From positions 248,001 to 312,000 of the forward strand of contig MSJH02000809.1 of assembly GCA_001931875.2 (NCBI GenBank): 64,000 nt of DNA. Reading direction: 5' to 3'. The notes below the pieces were generated by a model. It was given only the letters and a program-made list of their open reading frames with translations, searched no databases and was not told the origin of the DNA. This document shows, piece after piece, positions 10,967 through 23,079 of this stretch. Positions within the stretch are counted from its first letter, which is position 1. Every line of letters begins with the position of its first letter. The translations under genes were made by a program, and so were the position numbers. The stretch comes from Byssochlamys sp. IMV 00236. Its lineage: Eukaryota; Ascomycota; Eurotiomycetes; Eurotiales; Thermoascaceae.

Positions 10967-12311
10967 CGTGAACGGAGTTCCTCAGAAGTAGAGGAGACGG
11001 GACACAAGACAGTACGGTTCTGGAGTACAGCTCAGGATATCTATATGAATCAAGAAATAATAGTTAATAGCCCGAGCCAACTACTGAAATGGACTGTAAA
11101 GATTGAGATAGGGGAAGGGCTCTCCAGAGGTTCTTATGTAGAAATTTCCGGGATCTATGCGGAGAGGAAAAGCTTTATACAAGGGCTGATGGTTAGGTGA
11201 CAAAGAGAAGTAGGACGAAGTACATCAGTGAGAACAGAGCATCGCACAGCTGCACCTAACGAAGCATAACGATCGCGTCTGGATCAGAAAGGGTCCGTTA
11301 TCGGTGAGATATATTCCACAGAAAGAGAGTGCGATGGCGGGGCAAGACATGGTTGGAAGAGGTCGAAGGAAGGAAGGGGATTGAATCTTACCAGCAAAGA
11401 CAAGGAAAATGATTGTAAGTATATATATTACGCAAAACTCTCAAGATAATATAATATATACAACAAAAACCCTGCCAACTCTCCTGGACTCTTCGTCCGC
11501 ATCGCCATCTGCCAAGAGTTTCCTCTTCATCCCCGCGAGAGCTCCGGGGAGCACGTGCCACAATTCGCCCAAATAGGATAGGCAAGCGAAGCCACCATTC
11601 CCGAAGCCACCACCGGAGGCACGTGCCCGGGCTGAGTCAGCCAGCCGCCGAGGGCCAACCAGGATCGCGTCTCGAGGCAGGCGGAGGCAGGCTCTCGCTA
11701 TAAACTCCGGCGTCTTCCTTTCCCTACCGGCAAATTTCTTCTTCTTCCACACAACGTGTCTTTTGCCATCGACGTTCTTCACCGTCGACTTCACTATCAT
11801 CTCAACACTTGGCGCTTCTGAATTTATCACTGGCACCTCAGCTGCCGCGCCCACAGTTCATTGCAGCCAAGTCCGGCCTTCATAGCTTTCCACGCCGCCA
11901 CCGTGTCCGTGAGTGACGGACATCAAGAACCATCCGTTGGTTTCTCTTCCCTTGCCAGAGAAAGCCACAGATCGACGTTGAGCAACCTGTCTATGTATTC
12001 GTCCTGCGTGAACGATTTCGAACACCATCTGCCGCCTAAGCTGCAAACTTTTCGCTTCGTGCGGAAACCTTGTAGTATACATTCGAGATCCTGTGGTTGA
12101 AACCTCCTGGGCTGCCCATTTCCGCAGTGTCAACCGACACTAGTCTCTATTCACGACGATTCTTTAACCTAGAAGAACGAGGCAATCTGTGACGCATGTC
12201 TTGTTCCAATAACGCCGTCTTGGTTCAGATTCCTTTTGCCCGCTCCGCCACAACGCCAGCTTCCTCAGTACACTGAAAACGATCAGACCACGCGATCAGA
12301 CCACCGCAATC
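10967..12311. other. Spacer between THI6 and eIF5 with an unassigned minus-strand open frame
   Basis: Shared upstream region of THI6 (minus) and eIF5 (plus). From about 12133 down to 11441 the minus strand stays open in one frame except for a single TGA at 11858-11860. That is about 230 codons, GC-rich and basic (for example GKRHVVWKKKKFAGRE), without an ATG at a convincing place and without a known domain. CACGTG boxes lie at 11552-11557 and 11620-11625. It may be an unannotated exon, a decayed gene or chance in GC-rich leader DNA. Confidence 0.3.
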
Positions 12312-13583
12312 ATGGCCACCGTCAATATCCGTCGGGATATCACCGATCCCTTCTACCGTTACAAGATGGAGAAGCTCCAGTCCAAGATCGAAGGTAAAGG
12401 CAACGGTATCAAGACTGTTGTCGTCAACCTGAACTCGGTCGCCCAGTCTCTCAGCCGGCCCCCATCTTACGTTATCAAGTATTTCGGATTCGAGCTGGGT
12501 GCTCAGGCGAACGCCAAGCCTACTGACGATCGCTGGATCATCAACGGTGCCCATGACGCCCCAAAGCTCCAGGACTACCTGGACGGATTCATTTCCAAGT
12601 TTGTACTTTGCAAGAAGTGCAAGAATCCGGAAACTGATGTGGTCATCAAAGACGGTCGGATCCTGCTTGACTGCAAGGCCTGTGGTCAGCGCTCCGAGGT
12701 TGACCCTCGTCTGAAGCTGAGCACTTTCATCATCAGGAACCAACCTACTAAGGGCAAGAAGGACAAATCCTCCAAGAAGAGCCGCCGTGACCGGAACAAG
12801 GATAAGAGTGATGCGACAGAAAACGGAGATAAAGATGGCAGCCCAGGCGACAGCAACAACTCAGAAGACGGAGAAGCGGAAGACCTGGCCATCGAGGCAA
12901 ACAGCGACGATGAGCTTACTCGTCGTATCAATGCGGAGGCCGAGAATCTTGATAAGGACGATGATATTGACGATGACAACTGGGCCGTTGATGTCTCGGA
13001 AGAGGCCGTCAAAGCCCGTGCCCAGGAGCTTCCTTCGGATCTCAAGCGTGCGCTTGTCATTGAGGATGCTGATGATGAAGAAGGCGATGGTGCCAGCGCC
13101 TATGACCAGCTTGGAAGCTGGATCATCAGCACCGCCGAAGGCAAGGAAGGTGGTGTTGCTGACGTCAGCGACATCGACATCTACATGAAGGCGAAGGAAC
13201 TTGGCATCGAGAGCAAGCACAAGACCTTGACAGTGTTGGCGCAGACTATCTTCGACGAGAAGATTGTTAAGCAGATTCCCAACCGCGCCTCCATGCTTAA
13301 GAAGATGATCACCTCCGAGCGCCACGAGAAGGCTTTCCTCGGTGGTACCGAGCGTTTCGTCGGCAAGGATCACCCTGACCTTATCCCTCAGGTTCCTGCT
13401 ATCCTGCTCCAGTACTACCAGCATGACCTAGTCTCTGAGGACGTGCTCAAGGCCTGGGGTTCCAAGGCTAGCAAGAAGTATGTCGACAGTGCGACCAGCA
13501 GGAAGGTCCGCAAGGCTGCTGAGCCCTTCCTCGAATGGCTCGAGAATGCCGAGAGTGATGAAGAGAGCGAGGAAGAGGAATAG
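12312..13583 (+). CDS. TIF5: Translation initiation factor eIF5
   Basis: GTPase-activating protein for eIF2 in the scanning pre-initiation complex. Single exon, 423 residues. The N-terminal domain starts MATVNIRRDITDPFYRYKM, with the arginine finger region intact. A four-Cys zinc ribbon follows (CKKC ... CKAC, residues about 99-121). A charged linker rich in K, D and E spans about 145-230. The C-terminal W2/HEAT domain ends in the usual acidic and aromatic tail (WLENAESDEESEEEE). The start context is AATCATGGCC. Length and order match other fungal eIF5 proteins. Antisense frames over this gene are codon-bias shadows. Confidence 0.97.
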   Translation: MATVNIRRDITDPFYRYKMEKLQSKIEGKGNGIKTVVVNLNSVAQSLSRPPSYVIKYFGFELGAQANAKPTDDRWIINGAHDAPKLQDYLDGFISKFVLCKKCKNPETDVVIKDGRILLDCKACGQRSEVDPRLKLSTFIIRNQPTKGKKDKSSKKSRRDRNKDKSDATENGDKDGSPGDSNNSEDGEAEDLAIEANSDDELTRRINAEAENLDKDDDIDDDNWAVDVSEEAVKARAQELPSDLKRALVIEDADDEEGDGASAYDQLGSWIISTAEGKEGGVADVSDIDIYMKAKELGIESKHKTLTVLAQTIFDEKIVKQIPNRASMLKKMITSERHEKAFLGGTERFVGKDHPDLIPQVPAILLQYYQHDLVSEDVLKAWGSKASKKYVDSATSRKVRKAAEPFLEWLENAESDEESEEEE

Positions 13584-14501
13584 ATTTGACGTGAAACTCA
13601 GAAATTTTCTCTGGCTCTTTTACCGCTTTCCGGATACTGTTCTTGGGCGCGTCATTCCCTGGGATCACTCTTCCGCTCAGAAAATACTAAACTGTCTTTA
13701 CCGAGAGACTTAGTGCTTGATTCCTGACTATTGTTTATTTTCAAAACTCGAGTTCTTTAGTTCGAAGTAATAGGATCAGCAAACAATATCAATGCAATCC
13801 CTTCTCATCTAACGATTCTCACCACGTAGTAATACTTCCGCTTCAATAACTATATTTACGGGATGCCTGTATAGAAGCAAGACCATAGCTGTCTTTCCCA
13901 CCGTCTTACTGTGCTGCGCAAGATATAGTGGGATACGGACTATATACCGAAGACTGCGGAATGACGCCCGCATGGAATGGTGGGCCAAGGCTTTCCAGAT
14001 AGCATAAATGCTGGGACGAGGTCAAGTCCCTCCTGGAGCTCGATCTGCATTGCCCTTGAATTGCTTTCTAAAGTCGCACTTATATAATTCTATAGCTAAT
14101 TCCTATACCCATAGGAGGTCACCAGCCTGTGCGCCGCTGAACGTTGATGAATACTACTACTACTTTAGGTAATGTACCCACGATGAAGTGTGAAAACTGT
14201 TCAAATATACTGATAGTGACATGGGACAAGCACGACTAATAGGATAGACGGGCGCACTAGCTACAGCATGCTAGGATGGGAGAGTAGTAGGGGAGTAATG
14301 TCACAAAACTAGCAAGAGGTGTCCATTCTGTATGCTAAACTGAAGCGTGTCACGAACGTGTTGAACGTAAGTGCGTCTCTTGTACATGAAGATGTGTTGA
14401 GCAGTACCCCATGACAATAGAAAGAATAAGAAGAGAGAAGTAAATGAAGTAGGGAGAGACCGAGAGAGAGAGAGACCGAGAGAGAGTGTGTGTGTGAAAG
14501 A
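13584..14501. other. Intergenic, tail-to-tail spacer
   Basis: About 900 bases between the eIF5 stop and the 3' end of the HNH-domain gene on the other strand. A GA/GT microsatellite lies at about 14459-14497. No gene recognised. Confidence 0.5.
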
Positions 14502-16037
14502 TCACTCTTCTGGATCGTATTCCGCATCTTCCTCCATGTCCTCCTCCTCGTCAGAACCCTCCTTCATATTCTCTTCATGGGCACTATCCATTTTGGCGTC
14601 GATCTGAACCGAAAGCGCGTAACTAAGAGTTTCTTCCTCCGTGGCACTCCGTGAAGGTGACTCGTTGACCTCTTCAAATACTCCGTTCCAAAATGCCTCT
14701 GGTGCATAATGGTCAGATGCACGACGCGCCAATGCTATAAGCATGGATTTCCGAAGATATGGACCTGGTGTGGCCCATAAAGTGCCTTTGGCCTCAACTT
14801 GTGCCACCCACTCCAGGTTCGACGCGCGGCGCTTGTGGTAGAGGTACGTGACTATGAAGCGAAAATAGAGGTATCTTTTGGCAGGGCGGTTATTCGATAG
14901 GAACTCTAGGGGCTTGTTATGCACATCCTTTTGTATTATCAGCAGTAGCAAAAAGAAAGGAAGCTATATTCCTCAGTATACCTTAAATAAGACTGTATCC
15001 CCCAAGCCGAGGGTTATGATTGGCTTCTCCATGATTTCTTGGTCAATAACGATGCACTTCCACCGAGTTGCTCCATCCTGTGGCTGAGGACGCATTGGTA
15101 CAATTACCAACTGACCGGCATCGAGGGATTTCTCGAGTTGTGCAGCCAGGGTTAGGCCTTATAGAAACGTGAATCAGCACTAGCGTATAATGCAGGATAA
15201 AAAAGCATGCTCACCGTTACGCCTATCCATAGACACCCGCAGGTCGCTTGCTCCGAAGAGATAGGACAGCTGTTCAGACTCTAGAGACTTGGGGACAATA
15301 TGGGCAGCTATGGTAAGGCGGCTTGGAATATGGCGTCCGAGGATGTGACACCATACGAGGCCCTCGTGTGGTTTAGCGGACAGGTATTTGATGACGGCTT
15401 GTCTGTACTTCGATTGGTTGTGCTTCGGGCCTTGTGTTGACAGATTGCTCGCCGCCATTACCTTGTCTGTTACTAGAGAGCTGTAGGCGATCTCCATGAT
15501 CTTGTCCAATTCTCCATGACTGGCGCCAATATTAGCCGAGATCTCATCGTCGATGTCTTCTTCCAGAATCTTGCGTTGTCGTTTAAGCACGAGATTTTCT
15601 TTGTCGAGCTGTCTTTTCCTATTTTCGACCTCCCTGAAAGTCTTGTCGTATTCGCCAATGTCGATCTTTTTAGTCGTTTTCAAATCCGACAATCCGTCAC
15701 GGTACGCTTTAAGAAGTTCAAGGTCGGCCTCGAGTACCTTGGCCTTCTGATCCACAAACTGAGAGATAGAGCTCGTCGCCGAAATGGTAGAGGCTGCAGA
15801 AACTCGTCGAGAATAACTGATAGTTGTCCTATGAAGGATGGCATTCTGGTGACCAGGGGACATGAGAGAAGAGTGTCTCTCTGGAACGACCAGAGGAGGA
15901 TCTGTCGAAGGAGGGATCTGGTCAGACGGGATGAGGGATGAGGTGCGCACTGGTATTGCAAACTTGGGAGGCATTGTGGCCAGAGATGGCAAGCGACTGG
16001 ATAGCAAACTGTCAAATCGTAAAGGGCACGGAAGCAA
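14502..16037 (-). CDS. HNH-domain protein with coiled coil (fungal HNH type)
   Basis: Exons 15215-16037, 14982-15157 and 14502-14927 give 474 residues. A start at the in-frame ATG ending at 15974 (MPPKFAIPV) is equally plausible and would give 453. A Ser/Pro-rich leader is followed by a coiled coil rich in K, E and R (about residues 95-165). The HNH-like core reads VWCHILGRHIPSRLTIAAHI-VPKSL, continuing after the first splice with NGLTLAAQLE and LVIVP. The tail is strongly acidic (EEDMEEDAEYDPEE). Proteins of this fungal HNH group are common and variable in number; nuclease activity has rarely been shown. The second HNH-domain protein at 23.7-24.9 kb is only distantly similar. Confidence 0.75.
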
Positions 16038-17999
16038 CGATGTGATTTGAAGCTCCTAGCTAGTAGCTTGCTTGCTTCTAGATCTGGCGGGGAACTTGGT
16101 CCCATATATGTCTCCTATATCATACAAAGAATCCAGATCCGAGTGATCTAGTAAGCTCTATCCTATAACCAGGATAGCAAAGAACCTGCTGCAAACGGAT
16201 GATAGCACTTCTTTGTGCGCCGACACAAAGAGGGAAGATTCAAAATTAGCCCAGGCTGTCTGTCTAACTTGAAGCAGAATCAGGGAGAAGGCACCTAGGT
16301 GCCTACCTTAGGTAGGTAGTAATGATATAGGCAGCCTTTGACCCTCATTGGTTCCTCTAGGGAATAATATCTCTACTAGACCAATCTAGGCAGCTAAGCA
16401 ATTCTACCTATCTTTCACTTATGAGCGGTGTATATTAGCATACAAAGAATGGCCAAAATGGTTTGACATGGCTGTTTGCAGCGGGTTTCTTTGATCTATT
16501 CTTTATGTGCTTAGAACACGCAATACGTCCTACATCCAATGTGGAGTGAGCAGCTAGTAGTTCCGCTAAATTGTCCAGTAATTATTTGTGTCAGCATTTA
16601 TGGCTTCAATGGGGCGAGCTGCAAAACGCCACTACTACCCTAAACAAAGTGTATAGAACAAACAACGCGAAGCCACCTATTTCCACCAATATAAGGTCAA
16701 AGAAGACATGCCAGAATTGGCAAATGCTCAGGAATAGTGGTAGAGGCAGTGCTTCAGGCAGCAGTGGAGGACGCCAGCTGCAAACGCCCGCTATACAAAC
16801 GGTATGAAGGAAAAAACGGGAAGCCACCTATATCCACCTGTATAGGAACAAAGCAGAAATGTTGGAACCATGGATGCTCAGAAACAGTCACGATCGCAGT
16901 GCTCCAGGCAGCAGTGATTCAGGACGAAGTCCGTGGGTCGATAGATTTCGGTCCTCTCTGGTTCTTCAAGCAATCAAACTCTGTCAGATCCCGCGGCTCC
17001 TACAGGGGGCGAGCTGCAAACCTGCTGAGTTCCGCTGCTGTGTCACCTATACAAACCGGATAGCAGCTGCAACGGGATGCCACCTGCATCGACCTGCATG
17101 GAATCAGTAAAGACGGGAGAAGAACCATGGATCAGTTTAATTAGATGTTCAGCTCAGCTCAGAATAGCCGAGGCATTTGGATAGAGTCGTTGGGCATAAA
17201 CAGCTGGTAATTTCGGTGTCAATTAGTTCTCCAAGCAATCCAGAGATCATTCCCTTTTCATATGCCTTCTCAGAATCTTTGCTTCCGTGATCCTAAATCT
17301 TCACAAACTCTTACTCCCGTATCAAATGCTTTTCTACCACCTTTGCTTCTGTGGTCTTAGATCTTGATAATTTGCTTCGATGTCATTTAGGATTTGGTAA
17401 TATATGACAAATTTTATGTTTCGTTCTAGAACGCCAGATGGGAATTAAACAGAGGTAAGGAATGCTACATTCATTGTAAGATACGCGAATACTAGAGAGT
17501 AAGAGAAGTAGTGAGAAAAGTAGTAACAGTCTGGAACATCGATAGAACCGTAATTTTCGGGCTATCCAGATGGATAATATTGCACAGTAGTAATAGTATC
17601 AATTAACATCCGGCGAGGAAGCTTCTGCTCCTGGTAACCTCCCATGGGGTATCTACTCAGGTCGTTTTTAGTAGCTGCAGATTTTGGCATAGAATTCTGT
17701 ACTGTTAAGTAACTTAGCTTTACAAATTCGCTGGGGCTGACAGACTAGAGGTAGTTATGCGCCTCCTATTTGCCTGCGAGGGATAGGAGCATTGTAGCCA
17801 CTGCTACAAGCTGTGCTAAGTTCTAGAGCAGAAAGGCGAGGTGCTCTGGACTCTGTTGCGTCCGCATAAGGAGGTAAATTGAGATCGACATGTTATCTTC
17901 CCGCAATGGCCATATATGAACCACTTATCCATACATTCTTCATACGTAGACCTTGACATAATAGTCTGCTCCCAGTCATCCAACCATAGCGCATTAACT
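16038..17999. other. Gene-poor region with diverged repeats
   Basis: Almost 2 kb without a recognisable gene. The centre (16611-17135) holds three diverged repeat copies described separately. The rest is AT-rich with GGTAGGTA-type short repeats near 16300. Confidence 0.6.
16611..17135. repeat. Three diverged tandem copies of a dispersed repeat
   Basis: Copies begin near 16611, 16768 and 17006. Shared landmarks in order are GAGCTGCAAA-CGCC, CTATACAAAC, GGGAAGCCACCTAT-TTCCACC, GTCAAAGAAGACATG-CCAG and AGTGCT-CAGGCAGCAGTG. The copies are clearly related but carry many substitutions and small indels. A related set occurs at 51.96-52.50 kb. No coding capacity and no terminal inverted repeats were found, so the class is unknown. 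Confidence 0.7.
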
Positions 18000-18287
18000 C
18001 TAATAATAAGCATATCTATAATCCGGCTTCCCTACCGAACTCGGCCTCGTTGCACTCTTAGACCGCGACCGACTCAGTCTTTTTGCTGCCGATCCACCCC
18101 CTCCCGTATGCTTGTTCGCCGTAGGCGCGCGACGAGGCTGGTTCTTAGCTCGCTTTCGTCCTTTCCGGTCGTGTCCAACATGAGGATCCTCGCGGCTTTT
18201 TTCGGGGTCTTCTTCGCGTAGGACATCGGAGACTTCTTCGCGGGGAATGTTGTAGTCACCGAGGCGGGACTTGGAGGATTCAGACAT
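18000..18287 (-). CDS. Small basic hypothetical protein
   Basis: Uninterrupted 95-residue frame with a strong start context (CACCATGTC). The protein is hydrophilic and basic: an N-terminal GDYNIPREEVSDVLREEDP segment, a basic stretch (GRKRAKNQPRRAP), a Gly/Ser/Arg-rich part (RLSRSRSKSATR) and a C-terminus ending DYRYAYY. No signal peptide or membrane segment. The pattern suggests a disordered nuclear or nucleic-acid-binding protein, but no family is recognised. Confidence 0.5.
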   Translation of the reverse strand: MSESSKSRLGDYNIPREEVSDVLREEDPEKSREDPHVGHDRKGRKRAKNQPRRAPTANKHTGGGGSAAKRLSRSRSKSATRPSSVGKPDYRYAYY

Positions 18288-19160
18288 GGTGGTTTTTGTT
18301 TCTTTGTTGGAACAGGATCGTAGATCTTTATCTCGAGTAAACGAAGGAGAAGAACAAAAGTGGTGGTTGGAGAATTACACGGGCCTCGCTGTCGCTCCTG
18401 CTTTTTTGAGGACGGTGCGGTTTATCTGTTTATCTCTCGTGCGAAAAGCAGAAAGATTAAATAGTTTAAGAACTAGAGATATCTCTATACTGTCTCTAGA
18501 GGGGTTCCAGTGATCCGGTTCACCCTCTTATATCAGCATTAAACTTTGGAAACATCCCCTGACGTCAAAAGAACGCCTCCCGAGCGCATCATGATGCAAA
18601 TCTTCTAACATTTCAGCGTGGACATAGATATATGATGAACGGATCTGAGTCCGGAGATATGGATTGTCGAGGATCGTATTTTGACGATGGCATTCTTGTT
18701 TTGTTGTTCTTCTTCCTTGTAGAAGTGCAAGTTTCTTTTTTCTTCACAGCGGTTCAAAATGTTTTGGAATACTTAAGCTTTCAGTTGTGATCGGCGTTAT
18801 GATTTGATGTGGCGAGGAATAACGGATGGGGTATATGGAAATGAGTGTCTAGTGATTTAGCCAAATGTCAGGATGGTGATTGAAAATTGCTGAGGACATA
18901 TCTCATATTGCAAATATGGAGGTTTTGTGGCGACATGTCGTTGCAGCATACTCTTGGAGTACTCCTGGGGACATAGGAATATTCTGGAATGCATGGCACC
19001 AGTCATTGGCAACGGTACAGCGTGAAGTGTCACATGAAACTTGTCTTCGGCCTCCATGAACCGGACATGAACCTGAAGTTCTGGTTTATAAGTCGCACGG
19101 CTTGTTGGTTTGGCAAGTTCTGACTGGAAGGTCGTGTAAGACGAGATGCCTGCTCTCTTT
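18288..19160. other. Intergenic, no gene recognised
   Basis: About 870 bases: promoter of the small basic protein on the left and 3' flank of the Zn2Cys6 regulator on the right. No supported frame. Confidence 0.5.
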
Positions 19161-21551
19161 CTATTCGACGCTATTTGCGTGTATGGCGTTATCAACACGA
19201 GAAGAGAGTCTAAACGTCTCGTCGAGTCCGATCCAGTGCATTGCGTCCAGCCGCAGCATACCCAAGTTCATCTGTTCATGATACCGGCTCTGTAGGCGCA
19301 AGACTTTTCTCCATCTGTCCACAAGCCTGCGAGCCTTGGCTGCGCGGGCTTCTGTCGGAGCCTGGATGAGCAGTAGCACGACGAAATTCGACATGACTGC
19401 AAAGCCAACTCGTGACCCTGAACATTGTTAGTTGCTGTCTTACATATATTAGAGGCACAGAAGTGGATGCTTACACGAATACCAGAACCCGCAGAAATCA
19501 GACGAGTTAAGATTCGTAACGAATTCAATCACTACTTCAGCGCACCTCTCGGCTGCATCAATGACTGCCTCTGCACCAGCACGAATGTCTGGGTCTATAG
19601 CGAAATCGTCTTGCGTTGCTGAATTGTCCAACGCAACGCATTGAGGGCCTGTTGGTCCTCTCCTCGCCAGCGGACGTAGCACGGCACGGTAGAGGTATAA
19701 CTCTAGGGTCAAATAGGCGAAGTGTACGGGGGCCGTAAGTCCTACCTCCTCAATTGAAGGCTCAGACTCAAATATCTTGCGTAACCGTAGTGACTCTGGA
19801 AGAGACGCATACCAGCGGCTCAGTTGTCCACGGAGCGGGCGGACTGTCTCTAATGAGCCACGGATATTTGTAGATAGTTCTCCAATAGTACGCACAGTAC
19901 TGTAACATCCAAATTAGCGTCACATTGTATCAATGGAAGTACGAAATCGTTTGAATAAAGTGAACTTACTAGAAAGCTTTATAGACATCTTCTGCGATCT
20001 GCGCCAGGCTGCAAATAAGGCGGAAGGGAAGCGCTTGCTGTATCTCGTTGCTAGATACATTAAGAATCGTGTCGAGATTTGATGGCACGGTATCCATTTC
20101 GAAGTCGTCATCTGTGAGCTCCGACACTTGCCAGTCGTCTGTATTGATAAACGAGGGACGGCCAGAGGAAAGGCTGCGCCATTTATCTTCCGAAAACGTT
20201 ATCCACCATAATCTCCTGCGCAAACGTTTCTCCCACCATGGAATACGCCAGGCCTGACAGTCTAGATGTAATCCTAGAGAAGTTGCAAGGCCAACGACAC
20301 TCCCCATGAAGGATGAATGGAAAGGGGTATCTGCAACAGCACTTGTGGATCCTGATCGAGGTTTGTGCTGATAGAGAAGTGCTGCCTGAAGTACCGAAAG
20401 CCGCGGATTGTGCATGTGTATCTGAATGTCGCGATAGGCAATTCTCCATATCTGGTCCGCTGGCGGCTTCCTGTAGACATTTGAAACACACAAGTAACTG
20501 TCGTATGGCACAAATGGTATAGCAGAAGCATAAACAGCTGCCAGCAAATGCGTGGGGATCTTTTGAAGCTCTGAAACATCTGGCAGTAAAGACGGCGCCA
20601 TGACTCGTAGCTGTGAGCGTGACACGACAGGAAACAATGGAAATACATGTGTTAAGAACCTATATAGTTTTAGTAAACGAAAAAGTTGATCAGGAACTGC
20701 ATTAACAATCGGTTCACATACAGTTTGAACAATCTGCGCCCATCTTCCGTAGGAATGAGATTTTCCAGTTCAGTCCTCAGATCGTGTTCTGAAGAAGATG
20801 GTGCGGTGTCACTCTTAAATCCTTCTACAAGGTCATTTGAAGCAATCATGAAATGAACAGGGACCTGCTCTGGTTCGCTGATATCAGCTACATTCCGGAA
20901 ATGCACCTTGTAGAATCTGCGAAGGCCGTGCTCATCAAATCGACAGTGTCGTAGCAGCCATGGATCTGACTCTGCAGATATTCCGAACAACTTCGCAGTG
21001 AAGTCTTGCATTTCATCAAGCGAATGATTTGTTGATGCATGATCCTCTCTCTGATAAGTCTCGGAACCGACACCCTGCGGCGACGAGTTCTGATTGACCG
21101 AGGATGCAGGAGATAGATCCGGGGCACCCCCGATATCTACGCTATGAATGCCATTGCTAGGTTTATCCTCTGTTGTGGGATCTTCTTCATGGTAGACCTG
21201 TGGCGATAGCACATCTTCCATGGCATCTTCGCCTGCTGATGTTTTCGGCGTAAAGTCGCCATACCGATCCAGCGAGCTGTCTGGGAAGCCTTCAGATGCC
21301 GCTATAGCATCCCAATTGAGCATCTCTCGCCCCAAGTCGAGATCCTGCCTCTTCACTTTATTGGATCGAGGTTCAACGGCCAGGACGAAAGTGCAGTCCA
21401 CCCGTGCTGCTTTGCAACGTTCGCACGGGGGTTCATGATCGATCCGGCAGCCCAGCTTGCGATGGCGACAGCGATCACATGGGCGACGTCGTTTAGATCG
21501 ATATGGTCGCGGACTGCCAGGAATGCAATTCGGGGAAGAGTTACTCGCCAT
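19161..21551 (-). CDS. Zn2Cys6 transcription factor with fungal-specific TF domain
   Basis: Nuclear DNA-binding regulator. Exons 20722-21551, 19970-20659, 19475-19899 and 19161-19417 give 733 residues in frame. The binuclear cluster is near the N-terminus (CDRCRHRKLGC ... CERCKAARVDC, about residues 25-53), preceded by the basic YRSKRRRP. The fungal-specific middle domain follows: FKLFLTHVFPLFPVVSRSQL (built across intron 1), WWEKRLRRRLWWITFSEDKW, SSGRPSFI. The joint across intron 3 gives FWYSWSRVGFAV, a usual motif of this class. Target genes are unknown. Its nearest neighbours are a GST and HNH-domain genes; the tyrosinase/UstYa group is 5 kb away, so a pathway-specific role there is possible but not shown. 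Confidence 0.92.
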
Positions 21552-22274
21552 CGAACAAAGGAGTCCTTGCTTGTTGAATATTAATGTCGGAGTTGTCGCT
21601 CTGATCCATCACCCCATTCTATCGGGGAGAAAGCCGTACTCTAAATTCTTAGTCTTTGGATTGACTAATAATTCGAGCTAATAGTTAATACGGGGTTATA
21701 ATCATCGCGCTAGAGCTAAAAGTGTATAACCGGCTAACGGGGTCACAAAGCTGGGCCAGAGCGATGTTCGCTCATTTTATTATCTGCGATACTTAAATAC
21801 ATCTGGGCAGATCTCCCCACTTTTGATTTCTTGATGCGGGGTTCACTGCGACATTGATAATCCCGAGTCGAGACTGGATGCCGCGGAGATTCTATTATAT
21901 TTCTGAAGTATTTTGGGTTTATTCAAACAACACCGAGATCAACCTATGGCTTCCTATGATTGAAATGTGTTGCTCCCTTGTGATGATCTCGTATACAAGT
22001 CCCATACCGATAAACGTCGATGCACCTCCAACTGAGATCACCCCCGGACGCACTGACGACTTGTGACCCGGATATCAGGCTGTTACTGAGGAGCTGCGAT
22101 GCTGATCAACTTTATATTTGAATTTTTTTTTTCCTCCATGTGGCTAAAGAATGCCTCCTAGAACAGAACACACAGTGAATCGTTGACAGTTGCCGCGACA
22201 ATGATCGCAAGAAGAAAGGCCAAGGCCACCCATCAATCGACTGACCCATATCATATCTAAATCCGGGAAATGAG
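21552..22274. other. Intergenic, no gene recognised
   Basis: About 720 bases: upstream region of the Zn2Cys6 gene and 3' flank of the GST gene. The short frames present show no family features. Confidence 0.5.
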
Positions 22275-23079
22275 TCATTGCTGGCTATATTTACTTCCAA
22301 TACCGCGCTGGACTGCTGGTCGCGCGGCAATCCGGTCAATCCACTGCAGGAGATGCGGGAACTGCGACACTTCTTCCTTGGTGAAGCCGCTACGCTCCCA
22401 GTTCTTAACCCACGGCCACGTCTTGATGTCAGCCACGCTGTATTTGCCCTTTCCTTTTCCAGCCAGATATTCTCTTGGCTGACCGGTAAATTTGCCGGAG
22501 AGTTGGATCTCGAGGACGCCGAACACGCGAAGGGTTTCGTTTCTGAATCTCGTGATTGCATCTAGAAAACCATAGAGTTAGGTTGATACCCACACGATGA
22601 AGGGAAGAGCAGATCTAGATTGGACACATACAAGGGATCTTTTCGGGTGCAACCTTGGTGAAATGGTTTACTTGGCCCTGATACGGCGCACCGCCTCCAT
22701 GCCAGAAAAACAGCCATTGGATCGCCTCGTTGCGCTCCAGCTCGTCGCTGAAACCGAATTCGTGTCTCTTATCGTACGTGTCGATTAGATACAGCAATTG
22801 AGCCGATGTCTCGATCACAGGGAAAGGCGGCGATCGCGTGTTGTCCACCAGAGTGGGAATACGTCCGTTGGGGTTCAGACGGAGAAACCACTCCTTCTTC
22901 TGCTCGTTCGTCGAGATATTGATCAGAGTCGTAGTCCATTCAGTTCCGTAGACATCTGCCAATTCTTCTAAGATAATCTGTGTCGCCTGGCCATTGGGTG
23001 TGCTCTGCGTGATAAGGTGCAGTCCCTTGGCCTCCTTGACCTCCTTGGGAGTCTCAGAAATATACAGTTTGTCAGCCAT
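22275..23079 (-). CDS. Glutathione S-transferase, Ure2-like
   Basis: Cytosolic glutathione S-transferase of the fungal Ure2p-like class. Exons 22632-23079 and 22275-22561 give 244 residues. The N-terminal thioredoxin-fold half has LHLITQSTPNGQATQIILEE, NPNGRIPTLVDN and FPVIETSAQLLYLIDTY, the glutathione-binding region with the cis-Pro in RIPTLV. The C-terminal helical half contains LFFWHGGGAPYQGQVNHF and YSVADIKTWPWVKNW, both typical of Ure2-like enzymes. The start at 23079 (MADKLYIS) gives the usual short leader. Probable role in detoxification or redox balance; the yeast nitrogen-regulation role needs an extra N-terminal prion domain, which is absent here. Confidence 0.9.

Noticed and set aside
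10967..11400. TPP riboswitch upstream of THI6
   Set aside because: I looked for the conserved CTGAGA and ACCTGAT-type core on the gene strand and found no paired set.
12225..13424. Long minus-strand frames over eIF5
   Set aside because: Antisense shadows of a highly expressed gene with strong codon bias.
14459..14497. GA/GT-rich tract as a CRISPR-like or regulatory array
   Set aside because: Simple microsatellite; CRISPR arrays are not expected in a fungal nuclear genome and no spacers are present.
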